Shown here: piece after piece, positions 1 through 7,778 of the stretch
Position numbering within the stretch: position 1 is the stretch's first letter
Layout: the number at the start of each line of letters is the position of its first letter
Assembly (NCBI RefSeq): GCF_005048205.1
Contig: NZ_SUMF01000032.1
Coordinates: forward strand, 1 to 38,386
Direction: 5' to 3'
Length of the DNA stretch: 38,386 bases
Source: Chitiniphilus eburneus
GTDB lineage: Bacteria > Pseudomonadota > Gammaproteobacteria > Burkholderiales > Chitinibacteraceae
Program-made: the position numbers and the translations under genes
The notes under the pieces: model-generated
Databases searched by the model: none
Told to the model about the DNA's origin: nothing
Seen by the model: only the letters and a program-made list of their open reading frames with translations

Positions 1-573
1 CTGGAAAACCCCTGGGAGTTGTCCTGTGCCGCTGGGCGCTGCCTGGGGCCGTATCTCGGTTTGCCCTTCATCCACCTGAAAGGCCCACAGGGTAACTTGC
101 GCTTTCTGCAACCCGGCGGTGTCAGCACTGCCGACCTGACCACCCTGCTCGACATGAGCCGGCAGTTCCAGCAGAGCACACCGCGGCGCGCCCACATGGC
201 GTTTGCCCTGCGTTGCGAGGCCACTGCGGATGGCCGTGCCCAACTCCAGCCCGGTACTTATCGGGTGGAAGGTGATTTCGCCTACGAATCGGGCGTGGAT
301 CAGTTCAATGTGCCGATCAACTTTATCAACGGCTTTGCCCTGAGCGCACAGGGCACCCGCCACGACTACCAGTTCGGCGCACAGACCCAGCAACGCTCCT
401 TCGACGATCAAATCCGCACCACGGATGCCGAAGGCAAACCGCTGGATTACGCCACCGGCCACTTTGGGCTGGTACTAGGCAACGTCGTGGTCACCCGGAA
501 CGAAACCACCGGGCGCTATCGGGTCGAGTGGCAGCCGACTGCCGAGCTTGCCGCCACCGAAGTCTTGCCATAA
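1..573 (+). CDS. Secreted lipase-like protein, C-terminal part (5' end outside window)
   Basis: The reading frame is open from base 1 to the TAA at 571-573 (190 residues visible), so the gene starts upstream of the window. The visible part aligns well with the last ~190 residues of the lipase-like protein at 1563-3029. Both share a GTRH-Y-FG segment, an FDDQI segment, a LVLG-(N/K)-(V/I)(V/I)VT run and an ending very close to NETTGRY-(R/K)-W-QPT-ELAATEV. It is therefore a paralogue of that protein. The alpha/beta-hydrolase catalytic part would lie outside the window, so the enzymatic role is inferred only from the paralogue. The C-terminal domain itself is not one I recognise; it looks beta-rich and may bind a surface or substrate. 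Confidence 0.75.
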   Translation: MENPWELSCAAGRCLGPYLGLPFIHLKGPQGNLRFLQPGGVSTADLTTLLDMSRQFQQSTPRRAHMAFALRCEATADGRAQLQPGTYRVEGDFAYESGVDQFNVPINFINGFALSAQGTRHDYQFGAQTQQRSFDDQIRTTDAEGKPLDYATGHFGLVLGNVVVTRNETTGRYRVEWQPTAELAATEVLP

Positions 574-664
574 CGCATCGCCACCAAGACATCCCCTACA
601 TAACTCGACCGACCACTACAGGCTCGGCGTGCCCCACTGGACCTACGTATCCATCCCCTCATGA

Positions 665-685
665 TGCGGCGTATTACACGCCGCA
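665..685 (+). promoter_or_regulatory. Perfect hairpin abutting the ribosome binding site of the 700-1551 gene
   Basis: TGCGGCGT (665-672) and ACGCCGCA (678-685) form an 8-bp perfect inverted repeat with a 5-nt loop. The 3' arm touches the AGGAG Shine-Dalgarno at 685-689. There is no T-run, so it is not a typical terminator. It could modulate translation or mRNA stability; this is inference. Confidence 0.4.
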
Positions 686-699
686 GGAGCTTCAATCGA

Positions 700-1551
700 A
701 TGCGTAAACCTGTCCTGGCTGGATTGCTCGCCGCCGCCACCCTGGTCCCCGCCTGGGCCACCCCGCCGCTGCCCGAATGGCGCGAAAGCGACGGTTACCT
801 GATCGGCGTGGTCGTGCAATACCAAGGCCAGACCTACCGCGCACTGCAATCGCACACCGCGCAAAAAGGCGCCAACTGGAACCCCGCGTCCACCCCCGCA
901 CTATGGCAACTGCACCACGGCCCGGTACAACGCTGCGCCCCCTGGCAAGCCGGCTATAGCTACGCATTGGGCGACCAGATTCGCTTCGAAGGCGACTACT
1001 ACCGTGCCCGCCAGGCGCATACCGCGCACCCCGGCACCGAATGGCAACCGCCGCGCGTGCCCGCACTCTGGCAACCAATCCAGCAATGCGAAGCCGTCAC
1101 CCCCGTACCGGGCAATACCGACACCATCAACGGCATCAAAGTCCCGCCCGATCCCGGCGCGGCCGGACGCAAGACCCTGGCCGGCATCGACGCCGACCAA
1201 GACGGCGTGCGCGATGACGTACAGCGCTTCTTGGCACAGGAAGTGGGCAAGCATCCGGCGCGGTTCAAGTATGCGATGGAGATGGCGCGGATTAGCCAAC
1301 AAGAAGTATTGGCTGCAAACGGAAATGACAGGGAAAAAGCGAGGACCTTTTCCAATCAATGGGGAATGGCTTCTGATTGTTTTGATGAGACTTATGAGCC
1401 AACTCAGGATTATGAATGGAGATTGACGTTCTTTAAGAAGCAAAATTCCCTTCAATACAACACTCCGGAGCGACTTGATGCCTATATGAAGCACGATGGA
1501 ATGCTTGGAGGAATGATGTTCCATCTGCCAATTCGCACTCAATGCGATTAA
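700..1551 (+). CDS. Secreted chitin-binding protein, two CBM5/12-like modules plus a C-terminal domain
   Basis: The chosen ATG at 700 follows AGGAG (685-689) and opens a signal peptide (MRKPVLAGLLAAATLVPAWA). An in-frame ATG at 661 would add 13 basic residues and has no better ribosome site. Two short aromatic modules follow, each with the CBM5/12 pattern W...Y--G--V-Y-G--Y-A---H-A--G--W-P---PALWQ. These normally bind chitin or cellulose. After them comes a calcium-loop-like DADQDGVRDD segment and a C-terminal domain of about 110 residues that I do not recognise. No catalytic motif is visible. The last ~85 codons are clearly richer in A and T than the first part, which suggests a mosaic gene. 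It lies between two paralogous lipase-like genes; its stop lies 11 bases before the next start at 1563. Confidence 0.75.
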   Translation: MRKPVLAGLLAAATLVPAWATPPLPEWRESDGYLIGVVVQYQGQTYRALQSHTAQKGANWNPASTPALWQLHHGPVQRCAPWQAGYSYALGDQIRFEGDYYRARQAHTAHPGTEWQPPRVPALWQPIQQCEAVTPVPGNTDTINGIKVPPDPGAAGRKTLAGIDADQDGVRDDVQRFLAQEVGKHPARFKYAMEMARISQQEVLAANGNDREKARTFSNQWGMASDCFDETYEPTQDYEWRLTFFKKQNSLQYNTPERLDAYMKHDGMLGGMMFHLPIRTQCD

Positions 1552-1562
1552 GGGAAAAGATC

Positions 1563-3029
1563 ATGAAGTTAAAAATCTTTATCGCCAGCCTCTTTCTTGC
1601 GACAAATGCATGGGCCACTCTTACGCAATGCGACCAAATTCCGGCAGTTGTTCATATAAATGGGATAACTACAACAATCCGTGATGCAAGAAAAAATACA
1701 AAGTGGCTATATGAAGCCTTGGAACAGGAACTAGGCCACCCCGTCAAAACCGACCTCGCCTACAACCAAACCCACGGCTTCTTCGCCGACATCGCCCAGA
1801 CCTTCTATCAGCTCAGCCAGCAAAACCCCGACACCGCCCCCGAACAAATCGCCGAGGCGCTGCTCTACGGCAATGCGCCCGAAGGCATGGATGCGCGGGT
1901 GGCCGAAGCGGCGATCCGCTATTACCAGGCCAAGGCCGAGCAGGCTGCCCTGGCGCAACTGACGCTGGATGAGGAAGGCGAAATCTTGCGCGATATCCGC
2001 CGCGCCACCGCCGAGGCCGACAAGGTGCTGCTGGTGCCGCATTCGCAAGGCAATCTGTTTGCCAACCGGATGTATACGCTGTTGACCGAAAGCGGTGAGC
2101 TACGGCCGCAGGACCTGCGTATCCATGGTTTTGCTTCGCCAGCGGATCGGGTGCTCGGTAACGGCAGCTATCTCACCTCGCGCTACGACGTGGTGATCAG
2201 CAGTCTGGATCTCCTGCGCAAGGTGCTGCCGCACAATATCGAGATTCCCCGTACCAAGGCCGATCTGCTGGGGCATGGTTTCAAGGAGGTGTATCTCAAT
2301 CCCAGCCTGAATGGCCGGGAGGCCGCCACCACTGGTTTGCTGGCGGCGATGGCGGCGATGAACACCACTCCTTATCCAGCGGACATTGCCGATTCGATGC
2401 TATCGCGAGCGCCGCTGATCTTTGATTTTTACGGACCACCCTTTAATCAACAGCTTTGGCAAGCCGCAGGTTGGGATCGACCCCAAGGATTCAGCGACCC
2501 GGATTTTTATGGCAACAATATTGCATGGCTCTACCTGAAAGGGCCACGTGGCATTTATTCCCCGCTGCTTTATCGGGGGGATGATATCCCGAGAGGTTTC
2601 ATGATAACGACCGTGGTCGGGATTGCGACCGGATTCAGGGATCAAGACGACCGTTATCACTATGTTTATGGGCTGACGTGCGACATGTATCCCGAAACGC
2701 TCGGCTCCAGGCTGGAACCGGGTACATACGAAATATTGGGCGACTATGTTTATCAACCCTGGGAAGGAAAGCCCGACGTGCTCCTCAATGAGCAAAACAA
2801 CTTCGCATTGACCTACCAAGGGACCCGCCACAATTATCTATTCGGGCAGGCCACCCAACGGCGGGCATTTGATGATCAAATCATCGGGCTGGACGACGGC
2901 TCCCGGAATGCTTTCGGGTATTTCAGCTTGGTCTTGGGAAAGATCATCGTCACCCAGAACGAAACCACTGGCCGCTACAAAATCGACTGGCAACCCACCC
3001 CCGAACTGGCCGCCACCGAAGTGCGATAG
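1563..3029 (+). CDS. Secreted lipase-like alpha/beta hydrolase
   Basis: The ATG at 1563 follows AAGGGAAAAG and begins a clear signal peptide (MKLKIFIASLFLATNAWA). A 7-residue longer start at 1542 would spoil it and overlaps the previous stop. The mature protein has an alpha/beta-hydrolase nucleophile elbow, VLLVPHSQGN, with the probable catalytic serine in HSQG, and a later GHGF that may supply the catalytic histidine. The product is 488 aa. The C-terminal ~190 residues match the partial protein at the window start, so the two are tandem paralogues. The first ~55 codons are AT-rich, then the gene becomes GC-rich like its surroundings. Esterase or lipase activity on an extracellular substrate is inferred; the substrate cannot be read from sequence. 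Confidence 0.7.
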   Translation: MKLKIFIASLFLATNAWATLTQCDQIPAVVHINGITTTIRDARKNTKWLYEALEQELGHPVKTDLAYNQTHGFFADIAQTFYQLSQQNPDTAPEQIAEALLYGNAPEGMDARVAEAAIRYYQAKAEQAALAQLTLDEEGEILRDIRRATAEADKVLLVPHSQGNLFANRMYTLLTESGELRPQDLRIHGFASPADRVLGNGSYLTSRYDVVISSLDLLRKVLPHNIEIPRTKADLLGHGFKEVYLNPSLNGREAATTGLLAAMAAMNTTPYPADIADSMLSRAPLIFDFYGPPFNQQLWQAAGWDRPQGFSDPDFYGNNIAWLYLKGPRGIYSPLLYRGDDIPRGFMITTVVGIATGFRDQDDRYHYVYGLTCDMYPETLGSRLEPGTYEILGDYVYQPWEGKPDVLLNEQNNFALTYQGTRHNYLFGQATQRRAFDDQIIGLDDGSRNAFGYFSLVLGKIIVTQNETTGRYKIDWQPTPELAATEVR

Positions 3030-3060
3030 TCCGGAGCGATTGGCCAAAGCGCTCAGTAAA

Positions 3061-3085
3061 AGGCCCTGCTTCGGCGGGGCTTTTT
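3061..3085 (+). terminator. Rho-independent terminator after the lipase-like gene
   Basis: A 7-bp stem (3063-3069 with 3074-3080, one G-T pair) with a TTCG tetraloop is followed by TTTTT (3081-3085). It lies 32 bases after the lipase stop and separates the secreted-protein cluster from the Moco operon. Confidence 0.85.
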
Positions 3086-3177
3086 GCTTGCCCCCGCCGA
3101 CCGGACTAGTTCCCCTTGCGGATGGTCGGGTGGCCATCCACCTTGCACAATGAAGCACCCTCCCCGGATAGCCGCCC

Positions 3178-4176
3178 ATGTCCGACTCCGCCGCCACCAC
3201 TGCTCTGATCGACCCTTTCGGCCGCCGTATCGACTATCTGCGCGTGTCGGTCACCGATCGTTGCGATCTGCGCTGCACCTACTGCCTGCCCAAGGGCTTC
3301 AAAGGCTTTGAAGAGCCCGCGCACTGGCTGCGGCATGCCGAAATGCTGCGGCTGGTGGGGCTGTTCGTGCGCCTGGGCGTGGGGAAGGTACGGCTCACCG
3401 GTGGCGAGCCGCTGCTGCGGCGCGGCGTGGCCGATCTGGCGACGGGTATCGCGGCTTTGCCGGGACTGGTGGATTTGTCGATGTCCACCAATGGCACGCA
3501 ACTGGCCGCGCTGGCCGCGCCGCTGAAGGCGGCGGGCGTGCATCGGCTGAATGTCAGCCTGGATACGCTGGACCGGGGCTGTTTCGCTCGCATCACCGGG
3601 GCCGACCGGCTGGATGCCGTCCTCGCTGGCCTGAGTGCCGCCAAGGCGGTGGGGCTGGCGCCGATCAAGCTCAATATGGTGGTGCAGGGCGATGTCAACG
3701 AACACGATGTGGAACGGATGGTGGCGTTTTCACTGGCGCAGGGTTTTGTGCTACGCCTGATCGAGACGATGCCGATGGGTGATACCGGCCGCAGTGCGCG
3801 GCCGGTGGATGTCAGCCGGCTGGGTGCGCGGCTGGCGGCCGAACACGGTCTGCTGCCGGCCATTGCCAGCCACGGCGCCGGCCCGGCGCGCTATTGGGCC
3901 GATGCGGACGGGCGTTTCGCGCTGGGTGTGATCACGCCGTTGTCGCAGCATTTCTGCGCCGCCTGTAACCGCGTGCGGCTGACCGTCGATGGCACGCTGC
4001 ACCTATGCCTGGGGCAGGAGGACCGCGTGCCGCTGGGGGCAATGCTGCGCGATGGCGCCAGCGACGACGCCCTGATCGACGCTATCCGCGCTGGCATTGC
4101 CGCCAAGCCGGAGCGGCACGATTTCAACGCGCAGCCGGGCAAGATCGTGCGCTTTATGGCGCAGACCGGAGGCTGA
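3178..4176 (+). CDS. moaA: GTP 3',8-cyclase MoaA
   Basis: This radical-SAM enzyme performs the first step of molybdenum cofactor synthesis, converting GTP to 3',8-cyclo-GTP, which MoaC then turns into cPMP. The N-terminal cluster motif C29-x3-C33-x2-C36 binds the SAM [4Fe-4S] cluster, followed by the TGGEPLL segment. The second cluster is C260-x2-C263-x13-C277 (CAACNRVRLT...LC). The protein ends in GG, typical for MoaA, whose C-terminal tail reaches into the active site. At 332 aa the length is normal. It is the first gene of a tight run of seven Moco genes followed by narX and narL. I see no Moco riboswitch-like leader in the 92 bases between the terminator and the start. Confidence 0.97.
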   Translation: MSDSAATTALIDPFGRRIDYLRVSVTDRCDLRCTYCLPKGFKGFEEPAHWLRHAEMLRLVGLFVRLGVGKVRLTGGEPLLRRGVADLATGIAALPGLVDLSMSTNGTQLAALAAPLKAAGVHRLNVSLDTLDRGCFARITGADRLDAVLAGLSAAKAVGLAPIKLNMVVQGDVNEHDVERMVAFSLAQGFVLRLIETMPMGDTGRSARPVDVSRLGARLAAEHGLLPAIASHGAGPARYWADADGRFALGVITPLSQHFCAACNRVRLTVDGTLHLCLGQEDRVPLGAMLRDGASDDALIDAIRAGIAAKPERHDFNAQPGKIVRFMAQTGG

Positions 4177-4181
4177 ACCAC

Positions 4182-4712
4182 ATGACTTCGCCATCTTTTC
4201 CCTTGCCGGCGCATGTGCTGGGGATCGTCGGCCGTTCCGGCAGCGGCAAGACCACGCTGATCGAAGCGATGTTGCCGCTGTTTGCCGCGAACGGCCTGCG
4301 GGTCAATGTGATCAAGCACAGTCACCACAAGCTGACGCTGGAGCCCCCGGGCAAGGACAGCGCACGTTTTCGGGCCGCCGGTGCGCAGGAGGTGCTGGTG
4401 GCATCGCCGCATGGCTTTGCCCTCTATCGCGATCTGCACGACCAGCCGGAGCCCGATCTTGCCGCGCAACTGGCGCGGCTGGCGCCGGCCGACCTTGTCC
4501 TGGTGGAAGGCTTCAAGCACGACCCGATTGCCCGGCTGGAGGTGCACCGCCCCACGGCGGGCATGGCACCGCTCTATCCCGAACTGACCGGCCTGCTGGC
4601 CGTGGTCAGCGATCAGCCGGTGGCCTGCGGGCTGCCACTGCTCGACCTGAACCAACCCGCCGCCGTGGCGGCCTTTATCCTCGACTGGTTGCGACACGAT
4701 GCACAGCCTTGA
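4182..4712 (+). CDS. mobB: Molybdopterin-guanine dinucleotide biosynthesis adapter MobB
   Basis: This is a GTP-binding protein that assists MobA in making the guanine dinucleotide form of Moco. A P-loop GRSGSGKT is at residues 17-24, followed by IKHSHH and, later, LVEGFKHDPI, both typical of MobB. The ATG at 4182 is preceded by GGAGG at 4168-4172, inside the end of moaA; the frame is open further upstream, but that part overlaps moaA and has no MobB features. The 176-aa length fits the family. It overlaps moeA by 14 bases, which suggests translational coupling. Confidence 0.92.
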   Translation: MTSPSFPLPAHVLGIVGRSGSGKTTLIEAMLPLFAANGLRVNVIKHSHHKLTLEPPGKDSARFRAAGAQEVLVASPHGFALYRDLHDQPEPDLAAQLARLAPADLVLVEGFKHDPIARLEVHRPTAGMAPLYPELTGLLAVVSDQPVACGLPLLDLNQPAAVAAFILDWLRHDAQP

Positions 4713-5904
4713 AACCATGCTGGATCTCTTGCGGCAGCAACCGCTGCCGCCACCGCGCCTGGAAATGGCGCCGTTGCACCGTTTGCCGGGCCGCGTCAGT
4801 GCGCAGACCGTGCGTGCGGGGCACGATCTGCCGGCCTTCGACGCCAGCGCCATGGATGGCTACGCCATCGCGGCCACGCCGGAACGCCCGCTGGGGCCCT
4901 ATACCCTGATGGGATGTGTGGCGGCCGGCGCTCCCGATGGCGGTGTACTGGAGCCGGGCCAGGCGATGCGGGTGCTCACCGGTGCACCGCTACCGCGCGG
5001 TTGCCATGGGGTGGTGGCACAGGAACACGCGCGGCTGGAGGCCGATGGCGTGGTCCTCGCGGCGCCGCTTTGCTATGGCGCCCACATGCGGTTGCGCGGC
5101 AGCGAACTGATGCGCGGTGAACGGCTGGTCGCCGAGGGCGAGCGGCTGAAAGCGCTGCATATCGGCCTGCTGGCGGCGCAGGGGCTGTCGGCGTTGCAGG
5201 TCTATGCGCGACCACGCGTGGGCGTGCTCTCCACCGGCGACGAGTTGCGCGCGCCGGGTGAAACGCTGGCGCCGGGCCAGATCTACGATGCCAACCGGCC
5301 GCAACTGCTGGCGCTGCTCGATAGCGTCGGCGCCGAAGCGGTGGACCTCGGCTCGGTGGCCGACGACCCCGCCGCCACCCGTGCGCGGTTGCGCGAAGCC
5401 ACCGAAGTCTGCGATCTGATCCTTAGCTCCGGTGGCGCGTCGGTAGGCGACGCCGATCACATACGCGATGCCGTGGACGCACTGGGCTCCATCTCGCACT
5501 GGCAGGTGGCGATCAAGCCCGGTAAACCCTTTGCCTTCGGCCACGTGCTGGGCAGGCCGTTCGTGGCGCTACCCGGCAACCCGGTGGCGGCGGCGATCAC
5601 CTTCCTGCTGCTGGCGCGCCCGCTGGTGCGCCGCGCCGGCGGTGAGGCGGTGGCGCCGCAGGAGGCGGTGGCCTATCCCCTGCTGGATGCCGCTGACAAC
5701 CCCGGGCCGCGCCGGCACTTCCTGCGCGGGCGCTTCGTCGATCTGGACGGCGTGCGCCACGTGGAGCCCTTCGAGCAACAAGGCTCGGCCGCGCTGGCGA
5801 CGCTGGCCAGCGCCGAAGTCCTGCTGGAACTGCCGGCGCAGGCCAGGCTGGCGGCCGGCAATCGGGTACGCTGTCACCCGCTGACCACGCTGGGATTGAG
5901 ATAA
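4699..5904 (+). CDS. moeA: Molybdopterin molybdenumtransferase MoeA
   Basis: MoeA inserts molybdenum into adenylylated molybdopterin. Diagnostic motifs are DASAMDGYA near residue 50, GVLSTGDEL, IYDANRP, SSGGASVGD-DH, KPGKPFAFG and LPGNPVAA. The 401-aa length is usual. The start overlaps the end of mobB; the stop is two bases before moaD. Confidence 0.96.
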   Translation: MHSLETMLDLLRQQPLPPPRLEMAPLHRLPGRVSAQTVRAGHDLPAFDASAMDGYAIAATPERPLGPYTLMGCVAAGAPDGGVLEPGQAMRVLTGAPLPRGCHGVVAQEHARLEADGVVLAAPLCYGAHMRLRGSELMRGERLVAEGERLKALHIGLLAAQGLSALQVYARPRVGVLSTGDELRAPGETLAPGQIYDANRPQLLALLDSVGAEAVDLGSVADDPAATRARLREATEVCDLILSSGGASVGDADHIRDAVDALGSISHWQVAIKPGKPFAFGHVLGRPFVALPGNPVAAAITFLLLARPLVRRAGGEAVAPQEAVAYPLLDAADNPGPRRHFLRGRFVDLDGVRHVEPFEQQGSAALATLASAEVLLELPAQARLAAGNRVRCHPLTTLGLR

Positions 5905-5906
5905 CG

Positions 5907-6185
5907 ATGAACGATCACACCATCGGCACGCTGACCATCGAACTGCTTTACCTTGCGCGCCTGCGCGAAGCCCTGGGCTGTGGCGGCGAAACGCTGACCC
6001 TGGCCGCGCCTGCCACCGTGGCCGACGCGCTGGCCGCGCTGTGCGCGCGTGGCGCGCCGTGGGAGGCCGAACTGGGTGGTTCGCGCGTCTTCCGTGTGGC
6101 GGTGGATCAGGACATGGCCACCGTCGATACCGCATTGCGCGACGGCGCCGAGGTGGCGCTGTTTCCGCCGGTGACTGGGGGCTGA
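5907..6185 (+). CDS. moaD: Molybdopterin synthase sulfur carrier subunit MoaD
   Basis: This is a ubiquitin-fold small subunit (92 aa) whose C-terminal Gly-Gly (ending VTGG) is converted to a thiocarboxylate and donates sulfur to cPMP within the MoaD-MoaE complex. The N-terminal IELLYLARLREALG and the middle EVALFPPVTGG are characteristic. It sits directly between moeA and moaE, with 1-2 bases on either side. Confidence 0.95.
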   Translation: MNDHTIGTLTIELLYLARLREALGCGGETLTLAAPATVADALAALCARGAPWEAELGGSRVFRVAVDQDMATVDTALRDGAEVALFPPVTGG

Positions 6186-6186
6186 C

Positions 6187-6642
6187 GTGGCGCAGTGCAA
6201 TGTTTCGGTACAGCAGGCCGATTTCGATTTTGCCGCCGAACTGGCGCGGCTGGGCACCAGCGGCGCCGTGGCCAGCTTCATCGGCTGCGTGCGGGGCGAT
6301 ACGCGCGATGGCGTGCCGCTGACCGCGATGACACTGGAACACTATCCCGGCATGACCGAGCGCGTGCTCGGCGAACTGGCACAGGCGGTAAGTGCGCGCT
6401 TTGCGCTCGACGCCGTGACCGTGGTGCACCGGGTTGGGCGGTTGCTGCCCGGTGCGCAGATCGTGCTGGTGATCGCCACCGCGCCGCACCGCCACGCCGC
6501 CATTCAGGCGGTCGATTGCCTGATGGACCACCTGAAATCGGTGGCTCCGTTCTGGAAATGCGAGGAATACGGCGAGCAGCGCCATTGGGTGGACGCGCGT
6601 GACAGCGATCAGGCTGCGCTGGCCCGCTGGGATGCTTTGTGA
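6187..6642 (+). CDS. moaE: Molybdopterin synthase catalytic subunit MoaE
   Basis: This large subunit of molybdopterin synthase transfers two sulfurs to cPMP. Family segments seen are GAVASFIGCVRG, LEHYPGMTE, VHRVGRLLPG and the catalytic lysine region LKSVAPFWKCEEY near the C-terminus. It starts with GTG at 6187, one base after the moaD stop. Length 151 aa. Its TGA overlaps the GTG of mobA (GTGA). Confidence 0.95.
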   Translation: MAQCNVSVQQADFDFAAELARLGTSGAVASFIGCVRGDTRDGVPLTAMTLEHYPGMTERVLGELAQAVSARFALDAVTVVHRVGRLLPGAQIVLVIATAPHRHAAIQAVDCLMDHLKSVAPFWKCEEYGEQRHWVDARDSDQAALARWDAL

Positions 6643-7220
6643 ATGCCAGCGCCGACGGCCTGATTCTGTGCGGCGGCCGCGGTCAGCGCATGGGCGGGCG
6701 CGACAAGGGGCTGCTGCCGCTGGCGGGCATGGCGCTGGTCGATCGCCTGCTGCGGCAGTTGCGGCAATGGCCGCTGCGGCAAATCCACCTGTCGGCCAAC
6801 CGGCATCTCGATGACTACGCGCAACGCGGCCATCCGGTATTGCCTGATTTGCGGCCCGATTACCCTGGCCCGCTGGCCGGTATCGAAGCGGGATTGTCCG
6901 CCTGCCTGGCCCGGCGCCTGCTGGTTGTCCCCTGCGACGTACCACGCCTGCCCCCCGATCTGTTCGACGCGCTGAGCGCCGCGCTGGATGCCGGCGCGCC
7001 GTTGGCATGGGCGGCGGATGCGGCGCGCGATCACCCTGGCATCTGTCTGATCGACCGTGGCCAGTTGCCCGGCCTGCGCGCGCGGCTGGATGCGGGCGAG
7101 CGCGGCGTGGCGCGCTGGCAGCACGCGGCCGGCGGTTGCGCGGTACGCTTCGACTTTGCCTTCGATAACCTCAACGATGCCGCCACCCTGGCGCGGCAGG
7201 AGCACGCGTGGACCGACTGA
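6639..7220 (+). CDS. mobA: Molybdenum cofactor guanylyltransferase MobA
   Basis: MobA attaches GMP from GTP to Mo-molybdopterin to give MGD, the form used by respiratory nitrate reductase. The signature [15 protein letters not shown] at the N-terminus is the nucleotide-binding loop, followed by [14 protein letters not shown] and [10 protein letters not shown]. The GTG start at 6639 overlaps the moaE stop, so translation is probably coupled. Length 193 aa. It overlaps the moaC start by 13 bases. Confidence 0.95.
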   Translation: MNASADGLILCGGRGQRMGGRDKGLLPLAGMALVDRLLRQLRQWPLRQIHLSANRHLDDYAQRGHPVLPDLRPDYPGPLAGIEAGLSACLARRLLVVPCDVPRLPPDLFDALSAALDAGAPLAWAADAARDHPGICLIDRGQLPGLRARLDAGERGVARWQHAAGGCAVRFDFAFDNLNDAATLARQEHAWTD

Positions 7221-7768
7221 CCCATTTCAACGCCGCTGGCGACGCCCACATGGTCGATGTCGGCCACAAACCCGCCACCGCCCGTGTTGCCATCGCCGGC
7301 GGGCGTATCCGCATGCGACCGGAAACACTGGCGCTGCTGCGCCAGGGCGGCCACGCCAAGGGGGATGTGCTCGGCATCGCGCGTATCGCCGGCATCATGG
7401 CGGCCAAGCAGACCGGTGCCTTGATTCCGCTGTGCCATCCGCTGGCGCTCAGCCATGTGCAACTCGACTTCACCATCGAGGCCACCGGCGTGGCCGTGCG
7501 CGCCACCGCCGAGACCGTCGGCCCCACCGGGGTGGAGATGGAAGCGCTGACTGCCGCATCGGTGGCGCTGCTCACCGTGTACGACATGTGCAAAGCGGTG
7601 GAAAAAGGCATGCTGATCGAAGCCGTGGGCCTGCTGCATAAGCGCGGTGGCAAATCCGGTGTCTGGAACGCCGCACCACACGTTTTGAGCGATGGTTGCG
7701 GCCAGGAGGGCGAAACGCCGGCCGCCCCCGGCGCGACGCAGCCGGAAGGGCGTTGCCAGCCGCGCTAA
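7208..7768 (+). CDS. moaC: Cyclic pyranopterin monophosphate synthase MoaC
   Basis: MoaC converts 3',8-cyclo-GTP to cPMP. Motifs are [30 protein letters not shown] and the active-site [22 protein letters not shown]. It starts with GTG at 7208, inside mobA. At 186 aa it is longer than the usual ~160 because of a hydrophilic C-terminal tail after GGKSGVW. The stop is 10 bases before narX, so narX is likely co-transcribed with the Moco genes. Confidence 0.95.
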   Translation: MDRLTHFNAAGDAHMVDVGHKPATARVAIAGGRIRMRPETLALLRQGGHAKGDVLGIARIAGIMAAKQTGALIPLCHPLALSHVQLDFTIEATGVAVRATAETVGPTGVEMEALTAASVALLTVYDMCKAVEKGMLIEAVGLLHKRGGKSGVWNAAPHVLSDGCGQEGETPAAPGATQPEGRCQPR

Positions 7769-7778
7769 ACTGCCAAGC

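Noticed and set aside
3086-3177. Possible Moco riboswitch before moaA
   Set aside because: The interval after the terminator is only 92 bases and shows none of the large conserved stems of the Moco RNA motif.
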